Shown: positions 1-6,090, counted from the first letter of the stretch. The stretch: DNA of 8,258 nucleotides from an uncultured Oscillospiraceae bacterium (GCA_958423465.1 CATZRD010000059.1:1-8258), one strand, 5' to 3'. Program-made: numbers and translations. The notes: generated by a model not told the origin, from the sequence alone.

Positions 1-21
1 GGCGGGCGCTTACGAGGCCAA

Positions 22-37
22 CCGCCGCTTGCGGCGG
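22..37. repeat. Short GC-rich inverted repeat (hairpin)
   Basis: CCGCCG and CGGCGG flank CTTG, giving a perfect 6-bp stem, or 7 bp with a TT loop. It is the first of several hairpins in the gene-free first 140 bases. There is no T-tract on either side, so it is not an intrinsic terminator. The function is unknown; it may be part of a dispersed intergenic repeat. Confidence 0.5.
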
Positions 38-54
38 CACTTAGGCCGAGTGTG

Positions 55-80
55 GTACTTTTCCCACGAGGGAAAAGTAC
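55..80. repeat. Perfect 11-bp inverted repeat with 4-base loop
   Basis: GTACTTTTCCC (55-65) and GGGAAAAGTAC (70-80) are exact reverse complements around the loop ACGA. The stem is AT-richer than its surroundings. No T-run follows on either strand, which argues against a standard terminator. It could be a dispersed intergenic palindrome, a miniature-element end or a protein site. The first choice is inferred from its company of other small repeats. Confidence 0.6.
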
Positions 81-97
81 AGAGCATCCCCCAGGGC

Positions 98-116
98 GTG
101 GGGCTGGGAGCCCCAC
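98..116. repeat. 8-bp hairpin overlapping the first direct repeat copy
   Basis: GTGGGGCT (98-105) pairs perfectly with AGCCCCAC (109-116) across a GGG loop. On the minus strand it lies about 25 bases after the stop codon of the AI-2E-like gene, so it could protect the 3' end or help end transcription. The lack of a following T-tract makes a classical intrinsic terminator unlikely. Confidence 0.5.
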
Positions 117-144
117 CCTACAGGGACTGGAAGCCCCACCCTAC
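109..144. repeat. Two 13-base direct repeats, 23-base period
   Basis: AGCCCCACCCTAC occurs at 109-121 and again, identically, at 132-144. The ten bases between the copies are unique. The right-hand copy contains the stop codon of the minus-strand membrane-protein gene (141-143). Together with the neighbouring hairpins this looks like a compound repetitive intergenic element, but copy number elsewhere cannot be seen from here. Confidence 0.6.
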
Positions 145-1304
145 CTCACCGTCAGATGCTTTTCCTTCAGCCGCTTATAAACAAACTCCCTGAACAGGGT
201 ATACACCACGCTGGTGAGGGGGATGAACAGCAGCATCCCCGCCACGCCCATGAGGCTGCCGCCCACGGTAACGGCGGCCAGTACCCAGATGGAGGGCAGA
301 CCCACGGAGGACCCCACCACATGGGGGTAGATGAGGTTCCCCTCCACCTGCTGGAGCACCAGGAAGAGGATGACGAAAATGAGCGCCTGCATGGGGGAGA
401 CCATGAGCAGCAGAAAGGCCCCCACGAAGCAGCCGATAAAGGCCCCCACAATGGGGATGAGGGCGGTGACGGCGATGGTGCAGCCCACCAGCAGGGCGTA
501 GGGCATCCGCAGCAGGCTCATGGCCACGAAGAACATGGCCCCCAGAATGACGGCCTCGATGCCCTGACCGGTGATAAAGCTGGAGAATACCCGGTGGCTC
601 AGAGAGCAGATCTCCACCGTCCGGTCCGCCGCCTTCTGGGGCAGCAGGGCGTAGAGGGCCTTGCGGCACTGGAGGCCCAGCCGCTCCTTCTGCAGCAGCA
701 GGTAGCAGGCGAACACCAGGGCTACGAAGCCGGTGGTCACGGCGCTGACCACGCTGCCCACGGCGGAGATGGTGGAGCTGACCACGCTGCCCGCCCCGTT
801 TTTGAGGAAATCCGCCACCGTGGCGATGAGACTGTCCCAGTCCAGGGTCAGGCCCTCCAGCCACTCTATGATCTGGGGGTTATTGGCGAACTGTTCCTCC
901 GCCCAGGGGCGGAACCGGGCGAAGGCCCCCTGGATGGTGACCCCCAGGGTGGCTATCGTGGCCGCCAGCTCCGGGACCACCACCAGCGCCAGTACCAGAA
1001 TCACCAGAATCACCAGCACGAAGGTCAGCAGCAGGCTGAGGGCCCGGCGGGGTCCGGCGCCGAGGCCCCGGCGGGCTTTGCCGCCCCGGCCGGGCCGGGG
1101 AGTGAAGAGATTTCGCTCCAGAAACCGCATGGGCACGTTGAGGATGAAGGCCATGGCCCCGCCCACCAGGAAGGGGGACAGGATCCCGCCCAGAAAGCGG
1201 AGAACAGCCACCACGCCGTCCAGCCGCTGGAAAAAGGTGAAGGCCAGGGCGGCGAAGGAGATAAGCAGCAGCAGCTTCTTCATGTTGGAACGGGACAAAT
1301 CCAT
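141..1304 (-). CDS. AI-2E family transporter-like membrane protein
   Basis: This is a 387-residue polytopic membrane protein of the AI-2E/PerM-like family (PF01594-type), near the usual family length. Hydrophobic segments lie at about residues 8-26, 38-56, 88-110, 188-205, 248-265, 268-300, 303-320 and 338-372. A soluble amphipathic stretch at about 111-187 is typical of the family. The C-terminal half carries the recognisable pattern: IPIVGAFIG near 283-291, then QQVEGNLIYPHVVG at 318-331 followed by a glycine-rich helix and LLFIPL (358-363). Start 1304 was chosen because TAAGGAGG sits 6 bases upstream; the frame is open 30 codons further, but that stretch is Arg/Pro-rich with no such site. 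Some members export AI-2 and others act as ion antiporters, so the substrate is unknown; a YtvI-like sporulation role is a weak alternative. Residues 69-88 are very basic and probably cytoplasmic. The stop codon lies inside a direct repeat. Confidence 0.9.
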   Translation of the reverse strand: MDLSRSNMKKLLLLISFAALAFTFFQRLDGVVAVLRFLGGILSPFLVGGAMAFILNVPMRFLERNLFTPRPGRGGKARRGLGAGPRRALSLLLTFVLVILVILVLALVVVPELAATIATLGVTIQGAFARFRPWAEEQFANNPQIIEWLEGLTLDWDSLIATVADFLKNGAGSVVSSTISAVGSVVSAVTTGFVALVFACYLLLQKERLGLQCRKALYALLPQKAADRTVEICSLSHRVFSSFITGQGIEAVILGAMFFVAMSLLRMPYALLVGCTIAVTALIPIVGAFIGCFVGAFLLLMVSPMQALIFVILFLVLQQVEGNLIYPHVVGSSVGLPSIWVLAAVTVGGSLMGVAGMLLFIPLTSVVYTLFREFVYKRLKEKHLTVR

Positions 1305-1310
1305 AGGGGA

Positions 1311-1318
1311 CCTCCTTA
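1311..1318 (-). promoter_or_regulatory. Ribosome binding site fixing the AI-2E-like gene start
   Basis: Read on the minus strand the site is TAAGGAGG, a near-perfect Shine-Dalgarno. Six bases separate its last G from the ATG at 1304-1302. It decides the start in favour of MDLSRSN rather than any upstream Met. Confidence 0.85.
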
Positions 1319-1365
1319 TCATACGACGCGGCGCCAGACGGCGCGGGACGGATCGGGTATGCCTC

Positions 1366-1394
1366 AATCTACCACAAAGCCCGCCTTCCGTCAA
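1366..1394 (-). promoter_or_regulatory. Candidate promoter for the AI-2E-like gene
   Basis: On the minus strand TTGACG (1394-1389) is followed after exactly 17 bases by TAGATT (1371-1366). The -35 matches the vegetative consensus at 5 of 6 positions and the -10 at 4 of 6. Transcription would start near 1359, leaving a leader of about 55 bases before the ATG. This was found by eye and not tested against alternatives. Confidence 0.5.
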
Positions 1395-1426
1395 GGCTGG
1401 GGGCCGGGAAGAAGCGCAACTGGCCC

Positions 1427-1455
1427 TTCCTTTTGGGGAAAAGCTGTGGTATACT
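1427..1455 (+). promoter_or_regulatory. Candidate extended -10 promoter for the AAA+ gene
   Basis: TGG followed by TATACT (TATACT at 1450-1455) is an extended -10 element with 5 of 6 consensus bases. The position 17 bases upstream holds only a weak -35 (TTCCTT, 1427-1432), so recognition would rest on the extended -10. The predicted start is near 1462, giving a leader of about 53 bases. It lies back to back with the minus-strand promoter. Confidence 0.5.
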
Positions 1456-1497
1456 ATGGAAAACTACCCCGCTTGTTCCAAGAGGGAGATTCCCGTC

Positions 1498-1503
1498 AGG
1501 AGG
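1498..1503 (+). promoter_or_regulatory. Ribosome binding site of the AAA+ gene
   Basis: AGGAGG lies 11 bases before the ATG at 1515. The sequence is ideal but the spacing is longer than usual. No better-placed in-frame start codon was found, so it supports the MSKNFHKD start. Confidence 0.65.
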
Positions 1504-1514
1504 GCGCGTCAGCT

Positions 1515-3167
1515 ATGAGCAAGAATTTTCACAAGGACTACGCCGACACCATCGGCCATTTCGTGGAGAGCCTGCCGCCGCAGGCGGGAGTCTCCGCCCA
1601 GGAGGTGGACGCCTATTTTCGGGCCTGCGCCCTGTGCCTGTGGAGCACGGAGGCGGGCGGCGACGTGGCGGGGGTCAGCCAGATCTACACCGACAAGCCC
1701 GTCCGCTTCACCCCGGAGCAGTTCAAAATGGCTCTGGCTCACTACCGGGACAATCCCACCTATCTGGTGGGGGAGCCGCCCTTCTTCCGGAAGCTGACGG
1801 CCTGGGACCGGGACCACGGCTCCAGCTACAGCCGCAATTTCGCGGAGATCCAGAAGAACCTGCTCATGCTGCTGGCGGCCTACGACGGGAGCTTTTCCTT
1901 CGACGAGAGCCGCCGCATCACCCGGATGTACCGGATCCTGACCGACGCCTGCGACCGGGCGGGCGTGGCGCCTATCACGATAACGCCGGGACCGGAGGAC
2001 TATCTGGAGCGCGCGCCCAGCCTGACGTGCCAGCCCCGGCGGGACCCCGCCAAAGAGCTGACGGAGATCATGGACGAGTTTACGAAGGTCATCGCCCGGG
2101 ACAAGAGCAGGAATATGTACGACGACTTTTTCGGCGGACAGAAGCCCCCCATGAAGGACCCCCGGGACCCCCTGCCCGTGGAGCCGGAGGGAGGACCGGC
2201 GGAGCCGGAAAAGACCGCCCCCGGCCAGCTGGCAGAGGGGGAGAAGGGACCGGAAGCGCCGGAGGAGCCTCCCCGCCCCACGCTGGAGGAGGCCATGGCG
2301 GAGCTGGACCAGCTCATCGGTCTGGAGACGGTGAAAAAGGACGTGGACAGCCTGGTGAACCTGGTGAAGGTCCGCGCCCTGCGGAAGGAGCGGGGGCTGA
2401 AGTGCCCGGACATGAGCTTCCACCTGGTGTTCTCCGGCAACCCCGGCACCGGCAAGACCACCGTGGCCCGGATCGTGGGGAAGATCTACTCCGCTCTGGG
2501 CCTTTTGAGCAAGGGCCATCTGGTGGAGGTGGACCGCAGCGGCCTGGTGGCGGGCTATGTGGGGCAGACGGCCATCAAGACCCAGGAGGTCATCCAGAAG
2601 GCCCTGGGCGGCGTGCTGTTCATCGACGAGGCCTATTCCCTGGCCCCGGAAAACGCGGACAAGGATTTTGGCCAGGAGGCCATCGACACCATCCTGAAGG
2701 CCATGGAGGACCACCGGGACGACTTCGTGGTCATCGTGGCGGGGTACGCCAGCCTGATGCCCCGGTTCATCGACTCCAACCCGGGGCTGAAGTCCCGGTT
2801 CAACAAGTATCTGTACTTTGAGGATTACGACGGTACGCAGCTCTACGATATCTTCCTGGGCCGGGTGGAGCGCAACGACTACCGGCTGGACGACGCTGCC
2901 GCCGAAGCGGTGAAGGAGCACCTGACGGAGCTGTACGAGGACCGGGACGAAAACTTCGGCAACGCCCGGGACGTACGCAACCTCTTTGAGAAGATCGTGG
3001 CCAACCAGGCGGACCGGGTGGCCAAGCTGGAGGCCCCCACCGACGAGGACATCCTCACCATCACCACTGCGGACCTGACCGGTCTGATGGACCTGCCCCT
3101 GGCGGAGGAGAAAAAGGGGGACAAAGAGGAAAAAACGGCGGAGAAGGGGCCGGAAGCGGCCAACTAG
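1515..3167 (+). CDS. CbbX/SpoVK-type AAA+ ATPase with N-terminal helical domain
   Basis: This 550-residue soluble protein has a C-terminal AAA+ module of the CbbX/CfxQ/SpoVK class, which also includes the EccA ATPases; known members remodel protein complexes as hexamers. Visible motifs are Walker A GNPGTGKT (308-315), pore-loop AGYVGQTA (346-353), Walker B VLFIDEA (367-373), the sensor-1 region VIVAGY (406-411), an arginine-finger segment NPGLKSRF (422-429, R428) and the sensor-2 type GNARDVRN (482-489). All ATPase residues look intact. Residues 1-150 form a helical domain that I do not recognise firmly; the segment with DG at 124-125 and acidic residues after it resembles TerB-like domains. 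Residues 196-262 are a Pro/Glu/Gly-rich linker and 528-550 a charged tail, both containing EKGPEA. At 550 residues it is much longer than SpoVK or CbbX (about 300). The start is supported by AGGAGG at 1498. The frame is open upstream to 156, but that part is antisense to the neighbouring gene. The substrate is unknown. Confidence 0.9.
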   Translation: MSKNFHKDYADTIGHFVESLPPQAGVSAQEVDAYFRACALCLWSTEAGGDVAGVSQIYTDKPVRFTPEQFKMALAHYRDNPTYLVGEPPFFRKLTAWDRDHGSSYSRNFAEIQKNLLMLLAAYDGSFSFDESRRITRMYRILTDACDRAGVAPITITPGPEDYLERAPSLTCQPRRDPAKELTEIMDEFTKVIARDKSRNMYDDFFGGQKPPMKDPRDPLPVEPEGGPAEPEKTAPGQLAEGEKGPEAPEEPPRPTLEEAMAELDQLIGLETVKKDVDSLVNLVKVRALRKERGLKCPDMSFHLVFSGNPGTGKTTVARIVGKIYSALGLLSKGHLVEVDRSGLVAGYVGQTAIKTQEVIQKALGGVLFIDEAYSLAPENADKDFGQEAIDTILKAMEDHRDDFVVIVAGYASLMPRFIDSNPGLKSRFNKYLYFEDYDGTQLYDIFLGRVERNDYRLDDAAAEAVKEHLTELYEDRDENFGNARDVRNLFEKIVANQADRVAKLEAPTDEDILTITTADLTGLMDLPLAEEKKGDKEEKTAEKGPEAAN

Positions 3168-3170
3168 TCC

Positions 3171-3199
3171 TTGACAAAACCGCCGGCAGCTCATACAAT
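3171..3199 (+). promoter_or_regulatory. Promoter of the T-box-leuS unit
   Basis: TTGACA (3171-3176) and TACAAT (3194-3199) are separated by exactly 17 bases: a perfect -35 and a 5-of-6 -10. The -35 starts three bases after the stop codon of the AAA+ gene. Transcription should begin near 3206, just before the T-box Stem I. Confidence 0.85.
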
Positions 3200-3396
3200 A
3201 TACTACGCAAAACAGCGATGAGGGAGAAAACGCCCGGGGGACCTGCCCCCAGAGAGCCGGCGGATGGTGAAAGCCGGCGGAGGTCCCGGGTGATACTGGC
3301 TCCGGAGCTTTCCGCCTGAGAGGGGGAGACCCTTAGGGCGGGACGGCTGGCCCCGTTACCGGCCCAATGAGCGCCCGGCGGCCACGCCGGACGGAA

Positions 3397-3428
3397 CCAG
3401 GGTGGTACCGCGTGATCTGCGCCCCTGG
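3397..3428 (+). promoter_or_regulatory. T-box antiterminator
   Basis: CCAGGG (3397-3402) pairs with CCCTGG (3423-3428) as helix A1. The seven-base bulge TGGTACC (3403-3409) presents the tRNA-acceptor pairing site. GCG (3410-3412) pairs with CGC (3420-3422) as helix A2, closing a seven-base loop. This is the canonical arrangement. Bases 3421-3428 are shared with the terminator stem, so the two folds exclude each other. Confidence 0.88.
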
Positions 3429-3456
3429 CCGGGTCTCCCCGGCCGGGGGCTTTATT
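3421..3456 (+). terminator. T-box-controlled intrinsic terminator
   Basis: Arms 3421-3433 and 3438-3450 form a 13-bp stem with a single T-G wobble and the loop TCTC, followed by TTTATT. The T-tract is short, which the very stable stem may offset. It forms when tRNA-Leu is charged and stops transcription about 50 bases before leuS. Confidence 0.88.
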
Positions 3457-3505
3457 CGTTCCAGAGAGACATTCCATCATCATAGAAAGTGAGAGCAAGA
3501 GAGGT

Positions 3506-5944
3506 ATGAAGTACGATTTTACCGCCATTGAACAGAAATGGCAGCGGAAGTGGCAGGAGGAAAAGACCTTCGCCGCCCGGACCGGAGAGACGGACAAGCC
3601 CAAGTTCTTCGGCCTGGTGGAGTTCCCCTATCCCTCCGGCAACGGCCTCCATGTGGGCCACGCCCGGCCCTACACCGCCATGGACGTGGTGGCCCGGAAG
3701 AAGCGGATGGACGGCTATAACGTGCTGTTCCCCATCGGCTACGACGCCTTCGGCCTGCCCACGGAGAATTTCGCCATCAAAAACCACATCCACCCCGCCA
3801 AGGTCACCCACGACAACATCGCCAACTTCCGCAGGCAGCTCCAGATGCTGGGCTACTCCTTCGACTGGGACCGGGAGGTGAACACCACCGACCCCAGCTA
3901 CTATAAATGGACCCAGTGGATCTTCCTCCAGCTCTACAAGCACGGCCTGGCCTACAAGACCTCCATGCCCGTGAACTGGTGCACCTCCTGCAAGTGCGTG
4001 CTGGCCAACGAGGAGGTGGTGGAGGGCGTCTGCGAGCGGTGCGGCTCCCCGGTGATCCGCAAGGAGAAGAGCCAGTGGATGCTGCGAATCACCCAGTACG
4101 CCCAACGGCTCATCGACGACCTGGACGGCCTGGACTTCATCGAGCGGGTGAAGATTCAGCAGAAGAACTGGATCGGCCGGTCCACCGGCGCGGAGGTCAC
4201 CTTCAAGTCCACCGCCGGGGACGACATCGTGGTGTTCACCACCCGGCCGGACACCCTCTTCGGCGCCACCTATATGGTCCTTTCCCCGGAGCACGAGCTG
4301 GTGAAGCGCTGGCTGGAGAGCGGAGCGCTCCGGAACGCCGCCGACGTGACAGCCTATCAGGCCGCCGCCGCCTCCAAGAGCGATCTGGAGCGCACGGAGC
4401 TGAACAAGGAGAAAACCGGCGTCAAGCTGGACGGCGTCCGGGGCGTGAACCCGGTGAACGGCCGGGAGATCCCCATTTTCATCTCCGACTATGTGCTGGC
4501 CACCTACGGCACCGGGGCCATCATGGCGGTGCCCGCTCACGACGACCGGGACTGGGAGTTCGCCAAGAAGTTCGGCTGCGAGATCATCGAGGTGGTCTCC
4601 GGCGGGGAGGACGTGCAGAAGGCCGCCTTCACCGCCAAGGACGAGACCGGCATCCTGGTGAATTCCGCGTTTTTGAACGGCCTCACCGTGAAGGACGCCA
4701 TCCCCGCCGTCACCAAATGGCTGGAGGAGAAGGGCATCGGCAAGGCCAAGGTCAACTACAAGCTCCGGGACTGGGTGTTCTCCCGCCAGCGGTACTGGGG
4801 AGAGCCCATCCCCATGGTCTGGTGCGACAAGTGCGGCTGGGTTCCCCTGCCGGAGGACCAGCTTCCCCTGCTGCTGCCAGAGGTGGAAAGCTACGAGCCC
4901 ACCGACGACGGCGAGAGCCCCCTCTCCAAGATGACCGACTGGGTGAACACCACCTGCCCCTGCTGCGGCGGGCCCGCCAGGCGGGAGACGGACACCATGC
5001 CCCAGTGGGCCGGCTCCAGCTGGTACTTCCTGCGGTATATGGACCCCCACAACGACAAGGCCCTGGCCTCCCCGGAGGCCCTTCAGTACTGGTCCCCGGT
5101 GGACTGGTACAACGGCGGCATGGAGCACACCACCCTGCACCTCCTCTACAGCCGGTTCTGGCACAAGTTCCTCTACGATATCGGCGTGGTCCCCACCAGG
5201 GAGCCGTATCAGAAGCGCACCAGCCACGGCATGATCCTGGGCGAGGGCGGGGAGAAGATGAGCAAGAGCCGGGGCAACGTCATCAACCCCAACGACATTA
5301 TCGACCAGTACGGCGCGGACACCATGCGCACCTATATCATGTTCATCGGCGACTTTGAGAAGGCTGCCGCCTGGTCCGCCAACGCGGTGAAGGGCTGCAA
5401 GCGGTTTTTGGACCGGGTGTGGAACCTGTGCGAGATGGACCACCAGGGGGAGGACTACTCCCAGGCCAACCTGGCCGCCGTCCACCGGACCATCAGGAAG
5501 GTCAGCGAGGACATCGAAGCCATGAAGTTCAATACCGCCATCGCCGCCCTCATGGCCCTGGTCAACGACTTCTACGCCAACGGGGCCAGCCGGGGGGACA
5601 TGAAGGCCCTGCTGCTGATGCTCTCCCCCTTCGCCCCCCACCTGTGCGAGGAGCAGTGGGAGGTCATGGGCTTCGCCGCCGAGACGGGGAAGATGATCTC
5701 CCAGTCGGCCTGGCCGGTCTACGACGAGAGCAAGACCGTGGCCGCCTCGGTGGAGATGGCCGTCCAGGTCCAGGGCAAGCTCCGGGGCACCGTGGTGGTC
5801 CCCATGGACAGCGACCAGGACGCGGTGGTCGCCGCCGCCAAAGAGGTGGAGAAGGTGGCCCGGTTCCTGGAGGGCATGGAAGTCGTCAAGGTCATCTTTG
5901 TGAAAAACAAACTGGTGAACCTGATCGTGAAGCCCGCCAGGTGA
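3506..5944 (+). CDS. leuS: Leucine--tRNA ligase (bacterial LeuRS)
   Basis: This class I aminoacyl-tRNA synthetase joins leucine to tRNA-Leu in the cytoplasm. It is full length (812 residues) and has the features of bacterial LeuRS. They are the HIGH-type motif HVGH (49-52) in FPYPSGNGLHVGH; a zinc-type cluster C159, C162, C176, C179; and the CP1 editing domain, with the threonine-rich FTTRPDTLFGATY (244-256) and AVPAHDDRDW (341-350). Further on are two more Cys pairs (440/443 and 484/487), KMSKS (584-588), a helical anticodon-binding region (about 650-740) and the small C-terminal domain ending near NLIVKPAR. No key residue is missing. The start MKYDFTAIEQKW is the family's standard N-terminus. 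The ribosome site is poor, however: GAGG at 3501-3504 leaves only one base before ATG, and other G/A-rich stretches lie 11-20 bases upstream. Expression is set by the T-box leader. No terminator is evident before the rpsU promoter, so read-through into rpsU is possible. Confidence 0.98.
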   Translation: MKYDFTAIEQKWQRKWQEEKTFAARTGETDKPKFFGLVEFPYPSGNGLHVGHARPYTAMDVVARKKRMDGYNVLFPIGYDAFGLPTENFAIKNHIHPAKVTHDNIANFRRQLQMLGYSFDWDREVNTTDPSYYKWTQWIFLQLYKHGLAYKTSMPVNWCTSCKCVLANEEVVEGVCERCGSPVIRKEKSQWMLRITQYAQRLIDDLDGLDFIERVKIQQKNWIGRSTGAEVTFKSTAGDDIVVFTTRPDTLFGATYMVLSPEHELVKRWLESGALRNAADVTAYQAAAASKSDLERTELNKEKTGVKLDGVRGVNPVNGREIPIFISDYVLATYGTGAIMAVPAHDDRDWEFAKKFGCEIIEVVSGGEDVQKAAFTAKDETGILVNSAFLNGLTVKDAIPAVTKWLEEKGIGKAKVNYKLRDWVFSRQRYWGEPIPMVWCDKCGWVPLPEDQLPLLLPEVESYEPTDDGESPLSKMTDWVNTTCPCCGGPARRETDTMPQWAGSSWYFLRYMDPHNDKALASPEALQYWSPVDWYNGGMEHTTLHLLYSRFWHKFLYDIGVVPTREPYQKRTSHGMILGEGGEKMSKSRGNVINPNDIIDQYGADTMRTYIMFIGDFEKAAAWSANAVKGCKRFLDRVWNLCEMDHQGEDYSQANLAAVHRTIRKVSEDIEAMKFNTAIAALMALVNDFYANGASRGDMKALLLMLSPFAPHLCEEQWEVMGFAAETGKMISQSAWPVYDESKTVAASVEMAVQVQGKLRGTVVVPMDSDQDAVVAAAKEVEKVARFLEGMEVVKVIFVKNKLVNLIVKPAR

Positions 5945-5958
5945 GGGACCGCCGCCTG

Positions 5959-5994
5959 AAAATTTTGCGGAATTTGCGGAGTTTTGCATAAAAT
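5959..5994 (+). promoter_or_regulatory. Phased A/T tracts upstream of the rpsU promoter
   Basis: Four A/T runs, AAAATTTT (5959-5966), AATTT (5971-5975), TTTT (5982-5985) and AAAA (5990-5993), recur at roughly helical spacing in an otherwise very GC-rich region. They end a few bases before the -35. TTTGCGGA is also repeated with a 9-base period (5964-5971, 5973-5980). The position (about -75 to -40) fits an UP element or curved DNA that strengthens the promoter. The role is inferred. Confidence 0.45.
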
Positions 5995-5998
5995 GGCC

Positions 5999-6027
5999 TT
6001 GACAAGATAGAATGGAATCGGTATAAT
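5999..6027 (+). promoter_or_regulatory. Consensus vegetative promoter of rpsU
   Basis: TTGACA (5999-6004) and TATAAT (6022-6027) match the sigma-A consensus at all 12 positions with a 17-base spacer. The predicted start is near 6034, leaving a leader of about 70 bases. It makes rpsU independent of the T-box-controlled leuS transcript. Confidence 0.9.
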
Positions 6028-6061
6028 CTATCCGTTAAGCCATGTAATTGGCCCTGAAAGA

Positions 6062-6084
6062 GTATCCTGGATCGAGCCGGATAC
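6062..6084 (+). promoter_or_regulatory. Hairpin in the rpsU leader, just before the RBS
   Basis: GTATCC (6062-6067) pairs with GGATAC (6079-6084). The stem continues with GG (6069-6070) and CC (6077-6078) after a bulged T, and closes on ATCGAG. It ends six bases before the Shine-Dalgarno and has no T-tract, so it is not a terminator. It could affect translation initiation, mRNA stability or protein binding. The regulatory role is inferred. Confidence 0.45.
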
Positions 6085-6090
6085 ATCGAA

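Larger units (their letters stand above)
3206..3456 (+). promoter_or_regulatory. T-box riboswitch (tRNA-Leu sensing) upstream of leuS
   Basis: The leader binds uncharged tRNA-Leu and then lets transcription pass into leuS. In order one sees the GATGA motif (3217-3221) at the base of Stem I; a helix CCCGGG-ACCT (3233-3244, GG bulge) with AGGTCCCGGG (3281-3290); AGAGAG (3251-3256); and the apical stem GCCGGC (3256-3261)/GCCGGC (3273-3278) closing a GGTG loop. A specifier loop follows, then a Stem II-like helix (CCGCC 3312-3316 with GGCGG 3337-3341). Next come the conserved CCGTTA and AATGAG segments (3353-3371), a small hairpin (3375-3390) and the T-box AACCAGGGTGGTACCGCG (3395-3412). The best specifier is CTG (3296-3298), placed opposite the loop side GAAAACG; CTC (3300-3302) is the alternative. 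Both are leucine codons. TGGT (3403-3406) fits a tRNA ending ACCA, as tRNA-Leu does. The start is inferred from the promoter. Confidence 0.93.

Noticed and set aside
2..193. Plus-strand frame open from the left edge (reads GAYEANRRLRRHLG...)
   Set aside because: It runs through the hairpins and direct repeats and then into antisense of the AI-2E-like gene. It has no visible start and no recognised domain. A real gene end cannot be ruled out because the left flank is missing.
1318..1323. TATGAT on the minus strand as a -10 for the AI-2E-like gene
   Set aside because: It overlaps the Shine-Dalgarno, so transcription would start at or after it, and no -35 lies 17 bases upstream.
156..1514. Upstream extension of the AAA+ reading frame, which would make a protein of about 1000 residues
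   Set aside because: The added 453 residues are the antisense of the AI-2E-like gene and are a His/Gly/Gln-rich mixture without domains. The Shine-Dalgarno at 1498 and the promoter at 1450 support a start at 1515.
1509..3194. Long minus-strand open frame (561 codons) opposite the AAA+ gene
   Set aside because: It is fully antisense to a gene with clear AAA+ motifs. Its Leu/Val/Gly/His-rich composition is what a GC-rich antisense frame yields.
5941..5975. Possible leuS terminator formed by CCGC...GCGG around AAAATTTT
   Set aside because: Only four GC pairs with a large loop, and no T-run after the 3' arm. The A/T runs are better explained as part of the rpsU upstream region.
3452..5989. Long minus-strand open frame (845 codons) opposite leuS
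   Set aside because: It spans the whole of an unmistakable leuS plus the T-box terminator. It is an antisense by-product of GC-biased codons; no domain was recognised.
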